Both the position numbers and the translations under genes were made by a program. DNA of 64,000 bases from an uncultured Senegalimassilia sp. GTDB lineage: Bacteria > Actinomycetota > Coriobacteriia > Coriobacteriales > Eggerthellaceae. Below the pieces are notes generated by a model that was not told where the DNA came from, ran no database searches, and saw nothing but the letters and a program-made list of their open reading frames with translations. Position 1 is the first letter of the stretch. Every line of letters starts with the position of its first letter. Positions 18,741-28,947 of the stretch are shown piece after piece. The stretch covers positions 62,001-126,000 of the forward strand of contig NZ_CAKTVU010000002.1 of assembly GCF_934630535.1 (NCBI RefSeq), written 5' to 3'.

Positions 18741-18983
18741 ATGAGCAATCTGGACAACGTCGTTTCCGGCGCTTGCGGCACCACCGATCCCAAGGCCGCC
18801 CCGGCTTGCGGCACCGCTTGCGGTTCCGCCGACCCCAAGGCCGCCCCTGCCTGCGGTTCTGCCGATCCCGCGCCCGCGTGCGGCTCTGCCGACCCGGCTC
18901 CCGCTTGCGGTTCTGCTGATCCCGCGCCGGCTTGCGGCTCTGCCGACCCGGCCCCGGCTTGCGGCACGAAGGATCCCGAATAG
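18741..18983 (+). CDS. ACGX-repeat precursor peptide (putative RiPP substrate)
   Basis: 80 residues: a 10-residue leader-like start (MSNLDNVVSG), then eight ACG(S/T) units separated by Asp/Pro/Ala spacers. The last five units repeat every nine residues (ACGSADPAP). AAGGAGAAG lies just upstream of the ATG. Cys, Gly, Asp and Pro dominate and nothing hydrophobic remains, so it is not an enzyme. I recall TIGRFAM families named 'ACGX-repeat peptide' and 'radical SAM/SPASM protein, ACGX system'; the SPASM enzyme at 19973 fits. The likely fate is cross-linking or other modification of the Cys or neighbouring residues. A metal-binding protein is the main alternative. Confidence 0.8.
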   Translation: MSNLDNVVSGACGTTDPKAAPACGTACGSADPKAAPACGSADPAPACGSADPAPACGSADPAPACGSADPAPACGTKDPE

Positions 18984-19082
18984 CGCAATCGGGTTCTGCT
19001 GAATCACAGCTGCACGGGGCACGGGCGAGGTCCAACCGCTCCGCCCGCGCCCCGGTGCGCGAGTGCTTTCGGTCGGCGATCA

Positions 19083-19126
19083 GCCCGGCCAGTCCGCGCA
19101 ATGCAAAATGCGCGGACTGGCCGGGC
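19083..19126 (+). promoter_or_regulatory. Perfect 18-base-pair hairpin between precursor and enzyme genes
   Basis: Arms 19083-19100 and 19109-19126 are exact complements around an 8-base loop. No T-tract follows. In peptide loci such hairpins often let most transcripts end or be stabilised after the precursor gene, while a minority reads into the enzymes. That role is inferred here. Confidence 0.8.
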
Positions 19127-19204
19127 CCATTGACCGGACCGCAGCAGGCCCGCACGTGGACTTTGTTGCCAACCACCCTGCAATCCCCGTCGAAAGGCCA
19201 GATC

Positions 19205-19831
19205 ATGAACCTGCAAACCTGTCTTGAGAAGCTCAAGCTCATCGGCACGCTCGATTTTGCGAACGTGGCCGAAGACGGGTCTCCCCAGGTGCGCTGCATT
19301 AGCGCACTGCATTATGAACCCGATGCGGTGTACTTCCTCACCTCGCGCGGCAAGCCCTTCGCCCGCGAGCTTGCCTGCGACGGACGCGTGCAGGCGGTGG
19401 GGCGCACGCGCTTCAACGAGATGCTGCGGCTGTCGGGGACGGCACGGGAGGTGCCGGGCGCCGAGGGCGTGCGCATTCGCGACCTTATTTATGCCGAGCA
19501 GCCCTATCTGGCAAACGTTTACCCCGGTCAAACGCGCGATATCAACGTGATCTTCGAAATCCGCGACGTGTCCATCGAGTACTTCAACCTGGGCGTCCAT
19601 CCGATCTTCCGCGAGACGTACCGCCTGGACGGCGAGGCAGCGGCGGTGCGTGGGTATCGCATCACCGACGCGTGCATCGGGTGCGGCACCTGCCAGGGGG
19701 TGTGCCCGCAGGGCGTCATCGAGGAGGGCGAAGCCGGCGAGCCGTTCCGCATCCGCGCGCAGAACTGCCTGCATTGCGGCGCATGCTTCGAGGCTTGCCC
19801 CGTTGAAGCCATCGAACGCGTAGGGGAGTAG
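19205..19831 (+). CDS. Flavin-binding (PNPOx-like) protein with two [4Fe-4S] clusters
   Basis: 208 residues from ATG 19205 (AAAGG upstream). Residues ~1-130 resemble the pyridoxamine-phosphate-oxidase-like split-barrel flavoproteins (GTLDFANVAEDGSPQVR, YFLTSRGKPFA). Residues ~155-205 are a ferredoxin domain with CIGCGTCQGVCP and CLHCGACFEACP, enough for two [4Fe-4S] clusters. It is probably a small cytoplasmic electron carrier linking a flavin to iron-sulfur clusters. Placed between the repeat peptide and the radical SAM gene (142 bases to the latter), it could deliver the electron needed for SAM cleavage. That partnership is inferred from position. Confidence 0.85.
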   Translation: MNLQTCLEKLKLIGTLDFANVAEDGSPQVRCISALHYEPDAVYFLTSRGKPFARELACDGRVQAVGRTRFNEMLRLSGTAREVPGAEGVRIRDLIYAEQPYLANVYPGQTRDINVIFEIRDVSIEYFNLGVHPIFRETYRLDGEAAAVRGYRITDACIGCGTCQGVCPQGVIEEGEAGEPFRIRAQNCLHCGACFEACPVEAIERVGE

Positions 19832-19972
19832 ACGGACCTGGGGCTCGGCGATATGCCGTCGCGGCGGAGACGTCGCCTGGATCGGAAGCCGACCGCTCGC
19901 GAGACGAATCCGACATGCGGTCAAACCGCGATTCAAGGTATGCGAACACGAATGGAAAGGAGCAGCATAGCC

Positions 19973-21103
19973 ATGCAACACGATATGAAACCCGAGCAGA
20001 ACGAGCAGGGGTCGAAACCGGTGACAACCGGTGACCGCAAGGTGCAACTCGCACAGGAGCTGCGCCCCACGTTCGCCTTCCAATGGCATATCACCGACGA
20101 ATGCGATCAGCGCTGCAAGCACTGCTATCTGTTCAGCGAAGATGCGCGCATGGCGTGCGTGTCCATGAGCTGGGACGATATGCTGCATGTGCTGGACAGC
20201 TGCTACGATCTGTGCGAGCATATGGGCCGCCAGCCGTACTTCTACATCACCGGCGGCGACCCCATCCTGCATCGTGATTTCTGGCGCCTGGCCGAGGAGC
20301 TGCATGCGCGCGGCGCCATGTGGTGCATCATGGGCAACCCGTTCCATCTGACCGACGGGGTGTGCCGTCGAATGCATGAACTGGGATGCCGCAAATACCA
20401 GCTGAGCCTTGACGGCTCTAACGCCGCCACCCACGACCTGTTCCGCAAACCGGGCAGCTTCGACGACACGCTGCGCGCGGCGGCCTGCATCAAGCGTTCC
20501 GGCATGTGGCTGGCGCTCATGAGCACCGTGAGCAGCATGAACGCCGCCGAGCTTCCCGACATGATCGACCTCGCGGCACGCATCGATGCCGATGTGTTCG
20601 CGTTCGGCCGGTATTGCCCCACGAAGGGACAGCGTCTCGAGGAGTTCCACATGGAGCCGCTCGAGTATCGTGCGCTGCTTGTGGCCTGCCAGGAACGGAT
20701 CGATGCGCTTGCGGCTGCGGGATGCAAGACCACGTTCCAGAAGAAGGACCACCTGTGGACGCTGCTCGATTGGGAGCAGGGCCGCTTCCGTATCCCGGAA
20801 GGCGTGCAGTGCGGAAAAGTTTATGACGGCTGCCATTGCGGCATCGCGCATATGACCGTGCTGCCGACCGGCGACGTCTACGCGTGCCGTCGCATGGAGA
20901 GCAAGATCGGCAACGTGCACGAGGAGAGCATGTACGACCTGTTCATGGGGCAGAACATGGAAGCGCATCGCGAGTTTTCGAAGTTCGAGAAGTGCAGCCG
21001 TTGCGAGTTGGCGGGATGGTGTCGCGGTTGTCCGGCGGTAGCCGCCGGCTACACCGGCAACATGTACGCGCCCGACCCGCAATGCTGGAAGGAAGTCGAT
21101 TAG
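19973..21103 (+). CDS. Radical SAM/SPASM peptide-modifying enzyme (ACGX-type)
   Basis: 376 residues from ATG 19973 with GGAAAGGAG upstream. The radical SAM Cys triad is C44-x3-C48-x2-C51 (CDQRCKHC), followed by a GGDP motif. The last ~100 residues hold a SPASM-type Cys-rich domain: CGKVYDGCHCG, YACRRMES and CSRCELAGWCRGCP, with a final Cys near the end, suited to auxiliary clusters. Such enzymes bind a peptide and form thioether or carbon-carbon links by radical chemistry. The adjacent Cys-repeat peptide is the obvious substrate. Precise chemistry cannot be read from sequence. Confidence in the enzyme class is high, in the substrate moderate. Confidence 0.92.
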   Translation: MQHDMKPEQNEQGSKPVTTGDRKVQLAQELRPTFAFQWHITDECDQRCKHCYLFSEDARMACVSMSWDDMLHVLDSCYDLCEHMGRQPYFYITGGDPILHRDFWRLAEELHARGAMWCIMGNPFHLTDGVCRRMHELGCRKYQLSLDGSNAATHDLFRKPGSFDDTLRAAACIKRSGMWLALMSTVSSMNAAELPDMIDLAARIDADVFAFGRYCPTKGQRLEEFHMEPLEYRALLVACQERIDALAAAGCKTTFQKKDHLWTLLDWEQGRFRIPEGVQCGKVYDGCHCGIAHMTVLPTGDVYACRRMESKIGNVHEESMYDLFMGQNMEAHREFSKFEKCSRCELAGWCRGCPAVAAGYTGNMYAPDPQCWKEVD

Positions 21104-21265
21104 CGTATCGATCGGTTCGGCGGCGCAACGTTTCGCTATCCGCAAGCGCACCGCGCAACAAGCGCCGAGAAAAGATCTGGAGCCCATCATGTAGGCGACA
21201 GGTAAGACGGGCAGGAAGGTTAGGACATGATCTTGGGATGTTGCCGCACGGTTGAGAAGGATGCC

Positions 21266-22111
21266 ATGGCACGTGATATCGAGCGGCTTGCCATGGCGCT
21301 CGACGCCGCCGATGCTGTGTTCGTGGGCGCGGGGGCTGGGCTTTCGACGGCGGCGGGGTTCACGTATTCGGGGCCGAGGTTCGAGCGCTATTTCGCCGAT
21401 TTTCACGAACGCTATGGATTCAGCAACATGTACTCGGGCGGCTTCTATCCTTACGCCACCGCTGAGGAACGCTGGGCGTTTTGGAGCCGCTACGTCATGG
21501 TGAACCGTTATGACCTGGGGCCGAACCCGTTGTACGTTCAGTTGCGCGAGCTGCTTGCGGGGCGCGATTATTTCGTGCTGACCACCAACGTGGACCATCA
21601 GTTCCAGCTGGCCGGATTCGACAAACAGCGCCTGTTCTACACGCAGGGCGATTATGGGTTGTTCCAGTGCAGCAAGCCTTGCTGCCGCGAGACGTTCGAT
21701 AACGAAGCGGCCGTTCGCGCCATGTTCGAACAGCAGCGCGGCATGCGTATTCCCAGCGAGCTGATCCCGCGTTGCCCGCACTGCGGCGCCGAGATGTCCA
21801 TGAACCTGCGCGCCGACGACACGTTCGTGCAGGATGAGGGCTGGTTTGCGGCGGCAGCGCGTTATCGCGATTTCGAGCGCCGCCATGAGGGTATGCGCGT
21901 TGTCTGCCTCGAGCTTGGCGTGGGATTCAACACGCCCGTGATCATCAAGTACCCGTTTTGGCGGGCCACGCTGGAAAACCCGCAGGCCACGTATGCCTGC
22001 CTGAACATGGGGGAGGCTGCGGCCCCGAAAGAGATCTCCGAGCGCTCCATCTGCGTGAACGCCGATTTGGCTGAAACGCTTTCGCAGCTTGAAACGGCGT
22101 TAGCGGGTTAG
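21266..22111 (+). CDS. Class-M-like sirtuin (Sir2 family, probable ADP-ribosyltransferase)
   Basis: 281 residues from ATG 21266 (GAGAAGG 5 bases upstream); an in-frame ATG at 21227 is an alternative. NAD-binding motifs are GAGAGLSTAAGF and TTNVDHQF. Where ordinary sirtuins have the catalytic His, this protein has TQGDYG, that is a Gln, as in the SirTM class that mono-ADP-ribosylates proteins. Zinc ligands are CSKPC and CPHCG. Known SirTM genes pair with macrodomain and GcvH-like genes; none is here. Instead it follows the radical SAM gene on the same strand, 162 bases later, so it may act on the same peptide system or be a bystander. Confidence 0.85.
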   Translation: MARDIERLAMALDAADAVFVGAGAGLSTAAGFTYSGPRFERYFADFHERYGFSNMYSGGFYPYATAEERWAFWSRYVMVNRYDLGPNPLYVQLRELLAGRDYFVLTTNVDHQFQLAGFDKQRLFYTQGDYGLFQCSKPCCRETFDNEAAVRAMFEQQRGMRIPSELIPRCPHCGAEMSMNLRADDTFVQDEGWFAAAARYRDFERRHEGMRVVCLELGVGFNTPVIIKYPFWRATLENPQATYACLNMGEAAAPKEISERSICVNADLAETLSQLETALAG

Positions 22112-22113
22112 CC

Positions 22114-22146
22114 GGCGCCGAAGCCCATACGCTTCGGCGCCTTCGT
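22114..22146. terminator. Terminator between sirtuin and RF3 genes
   Basis: GGCGCCGAAGC (22114-22124) pairs perfectly with 22131-22141 around a 6-base loop. It sits between convergent genes; the T-tract is poor on both sides. Confidence 0.65.
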
Positions 22147-22177
22147 AAAACCATCCCTTTACCAGGGAAAACGCTTT

Positions 22178-23788
<1,611 letters not shown>

Positions 23789-23924
23789 GGGGTTCCTTTC
23801 CGCAAAACGGCCGATAACGCGCCGAGCGACGCGCTGCCAGCCGATGTGGTTTGAGCGTAACTAAATTAGTATAGCGGCGAAAAGGGAGGCAGGAAAGCGA
23901 TTCCGCGGAATCCCCAGGTTGCGT

Positions 23925-24803
23925 TTATCGGGACTCCGCCAGGTAACGCAAGCGTTCGGCTTCGCGGTCGCGAGCCTCGGATGCGCAGGCGGCGGCGAAG
24001 GGGGCGTTTTCCGGGTCGAGGCATTGCTCGATCGGCACGCTGACCGGGTGGAACAGCACCTGGACGTTCTTGCCGCGATCGGCCGCCAGGCTCTCGAATG
24101 CGTCCAGGAGCGGCCAATCCACCGTGTCCATAGCGCCCGAGAGCACCACGCCGCAGAACAGCGGGACCTCGCAAGCTGCGGGCATCTTGCCGCGGTTCTT
24201 GCGCCATAGCCACGTGATGAGCGCGTCCTTCGCCAGATTGACGGGAGGCATGGTGCTGCCGGCTGCGCGATGCGGCGTCAAAGGCTCGATGGGGCAGCGT
24301 AGGTGCGTGACCGTGACCCCCAGCTCCGCCACCGCCCGGGAAAGCGCGTCGAACACGGCCGGCACCGCGTGCGTATGCTGGTGGCTATCCACGCGCATGG
24401 TGCTTTTCATCTGGGGGAACGCGGTCAGGTAGCGCTGGATCTGCGCGACGCACTCGCGCTGGAGCTGCTGGCGGAACGCCCAGCGTTGCGAGCTCATCGA
24501 CAGCTTCAGCAGGCCGACGAAGTCGTTCGCGAACGTGCCGCGCTGGTTCACCAGCAGGGACACTTCCGCAACCGGTGCGCACGGGCGGCCCTCGACCAGG
24601 TTCAGGTGCAGCGCCATGGCAAGCTTGCCGGATTCCACATAGGGACGCGCCATCTCCGCCGCCGCCTCGAAGGCGGGGCTGTTCGCGAAGATGCTGACCG
24701 ACGACAGCGCTCCTTGCCCGCCGCAAACCTGCGACAGCTTAAGGATCTCGGCTGCCTGCTGCTCGGTGATGCCGTAGTCGTCCGCATGGAACGTGACGCT
24801 CAT
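23925..24803 (-). CDS. ChbG/YdjC-family carbohydrate deacetylase
   Basis: 292 residues. Motifs of the ChbG/HpnK family of metal-dependent N-deacetylases are present: HADDYG near the start (metal Asp), HLNLVEG, DSHQHTH (metal His pair) and FHPVSVP near the end. ChbG deacetylates chitooligosaccharides; HpnK acts in hopanoid synthesis. The substrate here is unknown, but an amino-sugar or glycan is likely. The protein is cytoplasmic. It lies upstream of RF3 with a 136-base gap and is divergent from a GT39-like membrane protein, which hints at envelope glycan work. Confidence 0.88.
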   Translation of the reverse strand: MSVTFHADDYGITEQQAAEILKLSQVCGGQGALSSVSIFANSPAFEAAAEMARPYVESGKLAMALHLNLVEGRPCAPVAEVSLLVNQRGTFANDFVGLLKLSMSSQRWAFRQQLQRECVAQIQRYLTAFPQMKSTMRVDSHQHTHAVPAVFDALSRAVAELGVTVTHLRCPIEPLTPHRAAGSTMPPVNLAKDALITWLWRKNRGKMPAACEVPLFCGVVLSGAMDTVDWPLLDAFESLAADRGKNVQVLFHPVSVPIEQCLDPENAPFAAACASEARDREAERLRYLAESR

Positions 24804-24947
24804 ATTCGCCCCTCTTACCTTTTCTACTTGTGGTTATGAAAACCCTAGGGTAGCCCCGGGGTTTTTCTACGCAGGTTATTCCCACTTGTGTATGCAATGT
24901 TAGACTAGCAGCGCATTATGACAGGTTTCTAGGCGAAGGCAAACAAC

Positions 24948-26966
24948 ATGAAGCTCTCACGCGGCGCGCACGAACGCTTATCATCAAGCGCGTTCCATAT
25001 CCTCCTGCTTGTCGCAGGTGCCGCCTTCCTGCTCACCGACGCGTTCCATGGCAACGTGTGGTTCGACGAAAGCTACTCGGTGGGCATTGCAAACCACAGT
25101 TTCGCCGACATCTGGTACTACAGCTCCGGAGACGTGCACCCCGTGCTGATTTACTGGGCGCTGCACGTGCTGAACCTGGTGTTCGGGCAGAACATCACCA
25201 TATATCGTCTGTTCACCGTGGCGGGCGCCATCGCCATGGCAGTGCTGGGCTACACCCACATCCGCCGCGACGCCGGCTGGGCGACCGGCGTGCTGTTCAG
25301 CTTCTTCGCCCTGTTCACGCCCTACATTTCGCTGATGGCCGTTGAGATCCGCATGTACTCGTGGGCCACGTTCGCCGTGATGCTGTGCTTCATCTACGCT
25401 ATGCGCATCATCGGCACGCAGCTGGCCACGCCGCCGACGCGGATTGCGCAGGCCGCTCGGGGGCTGAAGTGTTGGGCGGGCACGCCGCGACGCTGGTGGA
25501 TCGCATGCTTCGCTTCCAGCTTGGCCTGCGCGTACCTGCATTATTTCGGCGCCATGTCGGCGTTCATGATCAACGTCGTGCTGCTGTTCGCCCTTGGCGC
25601 GCGTGCCTGGCGGCATCGCAAACGCGGTCCGCATCCGCTGCCCGAGCAGGCCGTTTCCGCGGGCGCTCCGCTGCGCGTGCTGATCATCGGCTGCGTTGTT
25701 CAGGTGGCGCTGTACCTGCCGTGGATCGTCACCGCCGTGACCAGCCAGATGGGCGTGGTGGGCGGCACCTATTGGGCGAAAATCGTGTTCCCGACTACGT
25801 ATATCGAGCTGGCAACGTATGCGTTTTTGACGAGCCCCTTATCGTTTGCCGCGCGCGGCAGCTACGGCGTGGTGCCGCAGGTGATCGTGCAGGGCATCGG
25901 CTATGCCGCCGTGGCGGTGCTGGCGTTCCTAATCGCGTGGGCCGCGCGTTGGGCCACGTGGCGCATCGGGCTGCATCGCGCGGCGCGAAAGCAGCAGATT
26001 GCGGAGGCGAAGGCGCAGCGTGCTGGCGGAGCCGCGGGTGCGGAATCGGCTGCGGGCGTGAGCGCGGGCTCAGCCGCAACGCCAAGCGAGAACCAAGCTG
26101 CAGCGATCGCAGCCGGGCTCGGCGAGCGCTCGATTTCGGATGCGAGCACGGTCCCGACCAGGGGTGCGAGTGCGAGCGAGGGCTCAGCCGTGGGAGCCTC
26201 CGCAGGCTTTGCCGAAGGTGCATCTGCCGGCCCTGCCGCAAACACGGCTGCTCGCGCCGTAAAGCATCTACGTTTGAAGCGTTTTTACGCGTGGCTCGTG
26301 TCCGATCCTATCGCGCCGGTGGTTGCGGCGCTGACGGTGTACTTCGGCGTGTTCGCCATTTCTTGGACGGCTTCCATGGTCATGAACTCCATGATCTTGT
26401 ATTATCGCTACTTGTTCGTAGCCATCGGCCCGCTGCTGTTCGCAATTGCGGCGGTGCTATCGCATGTTCGCACGAAACCGCTGGTGGCGGGCGTGGTCGT
26501 CGTCACGCTGGCGACTTCCGTGGTGAACCAGGCGCTGCTTGTGCGCGACGACTACGACCCGGCTAACAACGTTCCCGTGCAGCAGTTCCGCGAGACGGTC
26601 GACCGCGTTGCCGACCAGAACGGCGGCCAGTCGCCTCTGGTGGTTTCCACCGACATCGGCTACATGGGCGTCACGTCGGTCATGTGCCCCGACATCCCCC
26701 AAACCTATATGGATTGGCAGAAGGGCAACTGGGACCGCGCGTACATGGCGTACTCGCCCACGCTGGTCAGCAAGATGAGCTGGGAGATCATCTTCAACAA
26801 CTTCCACGGCACGTTCATCTGCCTGGGTCAGGCGCAAAACGACAGCTTGCCGCGCGACATTTCCGACCTCAGCCAAAAAGACGGCTTCAACCTGGTGGAA
26901 TACCACACCTACTACCGCCCCTACGAACGCACCTGGATGACCATCGCCGTGATGACCAAGTCGTAG
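24948..26966 (+). CDS. GT39-like multi-pass membrane glycosyltransferase
   Basis: 672 residues with about ten membrane helices. The first extracytoplasmic loop has WFDESYS, the acidic catalytic-type motif of the PMT/ArnT-like glycosyltransferases that use polyprenyl-phosphate sugars outside the membrane. Residues ~350-430 are a long Ala/Gly/Ser/Glu-rich insertion between helices, very unlike the rest of the protein. The C-terminal soluble part has YMDWQKGNWDRAY. The ribosome site is weak (GAAGG). Likely role: glycosylating a cell-wall polymer or surface proteins; donor and acceptor unknown. Confidence 0.8.
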   Translation: MKLSRGAHERLSSSAFHILLLVAGAAFLLTDAFHGNVWFDESYSVGIANHSFADIWYYSSGDVHPVLIYWALHVLNLVFGQNITIYRLFTVAGAIAMAVLGYTHIRRDAGWATGVLFSFFALFTPYISLMAVEIRMYSWATFAVMLCFIYAMRIIGTQLATPPTRIAQAARGLKCWAGTPRRWWIACFASSLACAYLHYFGAMSAFMINVVLLFALGARAWRHRKRGPHPLPEQAVSAGAPLRVLIIGCVVQVALYLPWIVTAVTSQMGVVGGTYWAKIVFPTTYIELATYAFLTSPLSFAARGSYGVVPQVIVQGIGYAAVAVLAFLIAWAARWATWRIGLHRAARKQQIAEAKAQRAGGAAGAESAAGVSAGSAATPSENQAAAIAAGLGERSISDASTVPTRGASASEGSAVGASAGFAEGASAGPAANTAARAVKHLRLKRFYAWLVSDPIAPVVAALTVYFGVFAISWTASMVMNSMILYYRYLFVAIGPLLFAIAAVLSHVRTKPLVAGVVVVTLATSVVNQALLVRDDYDPANNVPVQQFRETVDRVADQNGGQSPLVVSTDIGYMGVTSVMCPDIPQTYMDWQKGNWDRAYMAYSPTLVSKMSWEIIFNNFHGTFICLGQAQNDSLPRDISDLSQKDGFNLVEYHTYYRPYERTWMTIAVMTKS

Positions 26967-27111
26967 ACGGAAAGCGCTGTGGGGCTTGGGCGATGTTCTC
27001 CTGACCATTTGTTATCATGGTGCGTTGGAATCGATGCAGGTCCTTGGCTGCGTTTGCGCTTTCCGCGCGGTTGCAGCCAAGGCGCTTATATATGCAAGGA
27101 AGTTGGTACCT

Positions 27112-28935
27112 ATGGCGTTTATGCTGGGCTGCGAGAAAGTGCGCGTGGATTTCCCCACGAAGACGGTGTTCGAAAGCGTGTCGCTGGGCGTTGACGAGGG
27201 CGATCGCATCGGCATCGTGGGCCGCAACGGCGACGGCAAGTCCACGCTGCTGTCGGTGATGGCCGGCATGCTCGAGCCCGACGAGGGCCGCGTGCTGCGC
27301 AACGGTGCCGTGCGCGTGGGCGTGCTGGGGCAATTCGACAAGCTGAGCGACGATGACACCGTCGAGCGCGCCGTGGTGGGCGACATCCCCGAGTACGAAT
27401 GGGCCGGCGATGCGCGCATCCGCGATATCATCGCGGGTCTTGCCAGCGATATCCCGTGGGACGCGAAGGTGGGCACGCTTTCGGGCGGCCAGCGCCGCCG
27501 CGTCGACCTGGTGCGCCTGCTCATCGGCGACTGGGACATCCTGGCGCTTGACGAGCCCACCAACCACCTGGACGTTCGCGCCATCACCTGGCTGGCGAAC
27601 CATCTGAAGAACCGCTGGCGCGCCGGCCAGGGCGCGCTGCTGGTGGTCACGCACGACCGCTGGTTCTTGGACGAGGTGTGCACCCGCATGTGGGAGGTGC
27701 ACGACCGCGTGGTCGAGCCGTTCGAGGGCGGCTTCTCCGCATACATCCTGCAGCGCGTCGAGCGCGACCGCTTGGCGGCCCTGGCCGAGGAGAAGCGGCA
27801 AAACGCGCTGCGTCGCGAGCTTGCCTGGCTGGCGCGCGGTCCGAAGGCCCGCGGCACGAAGCCGAAGTTCCGCGTGGACGCCGCTCACGAGCTGATCGCC
27901 GACGTGCCGCCGCTGCGCAACGAACTGGAGCTCAAGCGCATGGCCATGGCGCGCCTGGGCAAGCAGGTGGTGGAGCTGAAGAACGTCACCGTGCGCTTCG
28001 ACGGCAAGCCCGCGCCCGTGCTCGATAGCGTGGACTGGATCATCGGGCCCGGCGACCGCTACGGCATCGTCGGCGCCAACGGCGTGGGCAAAACCACGCT
28101 TTTGAAGGTGATCCAGGGCGTGCAGGCGCCCACGTCGGGTTTCGTGAAGATCGGCAAAACGGTGAAGTTCGCGGTGCTGTCGCAGCATCTGGACAACCTC
28201 ACCCGTTTCGGCGACGACCGCGTTCGCCAGGTGATCAGCAACTACACGCGCCGCATGATGCTCGACGGCAAGGAGATGACGCCCGCGCAGCTGCTGGAGA
28301 AGCTGGGCTTCTCGCGCGCCGACCTTAACGAGCCGGTGTGCGACCTGTCCGGCGGTCAAAAGCGCCGTCTGGCCCTTATGCTCATCTTGCTGGACGAACC
28401 TAACGTGCTCATCCTGGACGAGCCGGGCAACGACATGGACACCGACATGCTGGCCGCCATCGAAGAGCTGCTGGACGCATGGCCGGGCACGCTGCTGCTG
28501 GTCACGCACGACCGCTTCCTGATGGAGCGCGTCACCGACCATCAGTTCGCCCTGGTAGATGGCCATATCCGCCACTTGCCGCGCGGCGTTGAGGAGTACC
28601 TGGAGATGTCGGCGCGCGCGCCGAAGCCGGTTGCACACGCCAAGGCGCCGCAGAGTGCGGCGGCGGGCGAGGGCGCGAAGGATGCTGCCGCCGGCGACGG
28701 CCCGCAGCTGTCCGGCGGCGAGATCCGCGAGCTGAAGAAGCGCATGCGCAGCTGTGAGAACAAGACCAACACGCTGCGCGGCAAGATCGAGCAGGCGCAG
28801 GCGGACATGGCCGCCGCCGACCCGTCCGATTTCGAGGCGCTCGGCAAGTTCCAGCAGCAGATCGACGACTTCCAAGCGCAAATCGACGAACTCGACGAGC
28901 AATGGCTCGAAGCCGCCGAGGCCCTAGGGGAGTAG
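27112..28935 (+). CDS. uup: ABC-F family ATPase, Uup-like
   Basis: 607 residues from ATG 27112; the open frame begins earlier without a good ribosome site. Two nucleotide-binding domains: Walker A GRNGDGKST and GANGVGKTT, signatures LSGGQRRRVDL and LSGGQKRRLAL, and Walker B ILALDEPTNHLD and ILDEPGNDMD. The second departs from the usual DEPTNHLD. There are no membrane helices, as expected of ABC-F proteins, which act on ribosomes. A charged linker and a coiled-coil C-terminal domain (~535-607) fit Uup, which also binds DNA. Resistance-type ABC-F function cannot be excluded. Confidence 0.9.
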   Translation: MAFMLGCEKVRVDFPTKTVFESVSLGVDEGDRIGIVGRNGDGKSTLLSVMAGMLEPDEGRVLRNGAVRVGVLGQFDKLSDDDTVERAVVGDIPEYEWAGDARIRDIIAGLASDIPWDAKVGTLSGGQRRRVDLVRLLIGDWDILALDEPTNHLDVRAITWLANHLKNRWRAGQGALLVVTHDRWFLDEVCTRMWEVHDRVVEPFEGGFSAYILQRVERDRLAALAEEKRQNALRRELAWLARGPKARGTKPKFRVDAAHELIADVPPLRNELELKRMAMARLGKQVVELKNVTVRFDGKPAPVLDSVDWIIGPGDRYGIVGANGVGKTTLLKVIQGVQAPTSGFVKIGKTVKFAVLSQHLDNLTRFGDDRVRQVISNYTRRMMLDGKEMTPAQLLEKLGFSRADLNEPVCDLSGGQKRRLALMLILLDEPNVLILDEPGNDMDTDMLAAIEELLDAWPGTLLLVTHDRFLMERVTDHQFALVDGHIRHLPRGVEEYLEMSARAPKPVAHAKAPQSAAAGEGAKDAAAGDGPQLSGGEIRELKKRMRSCENKTNTLRGKIEQAQADMAAADPSDFEALGKFQQQIDDFQAQIDELDEQWLEAAEALGE

Positions 28936-28947
28936 GGAACGGGAAGC

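Noticed and set aside
18790..18970. CRISPR-like array from the regular 27-base repeats
   Set aside because: The repeats are in frame, contiguous without spacers, and encode ACGSADPAP units in a gene with its own ribosome site.
19004..21886. A 960-codon open frame on the minus strand across the radical SAM and sirtuin genes
   Set aside because: The opposite strand carries clear enzyme motifs over the whole stretch; the translated shadow has no domain and an Arg/His/Ala-biased composition.
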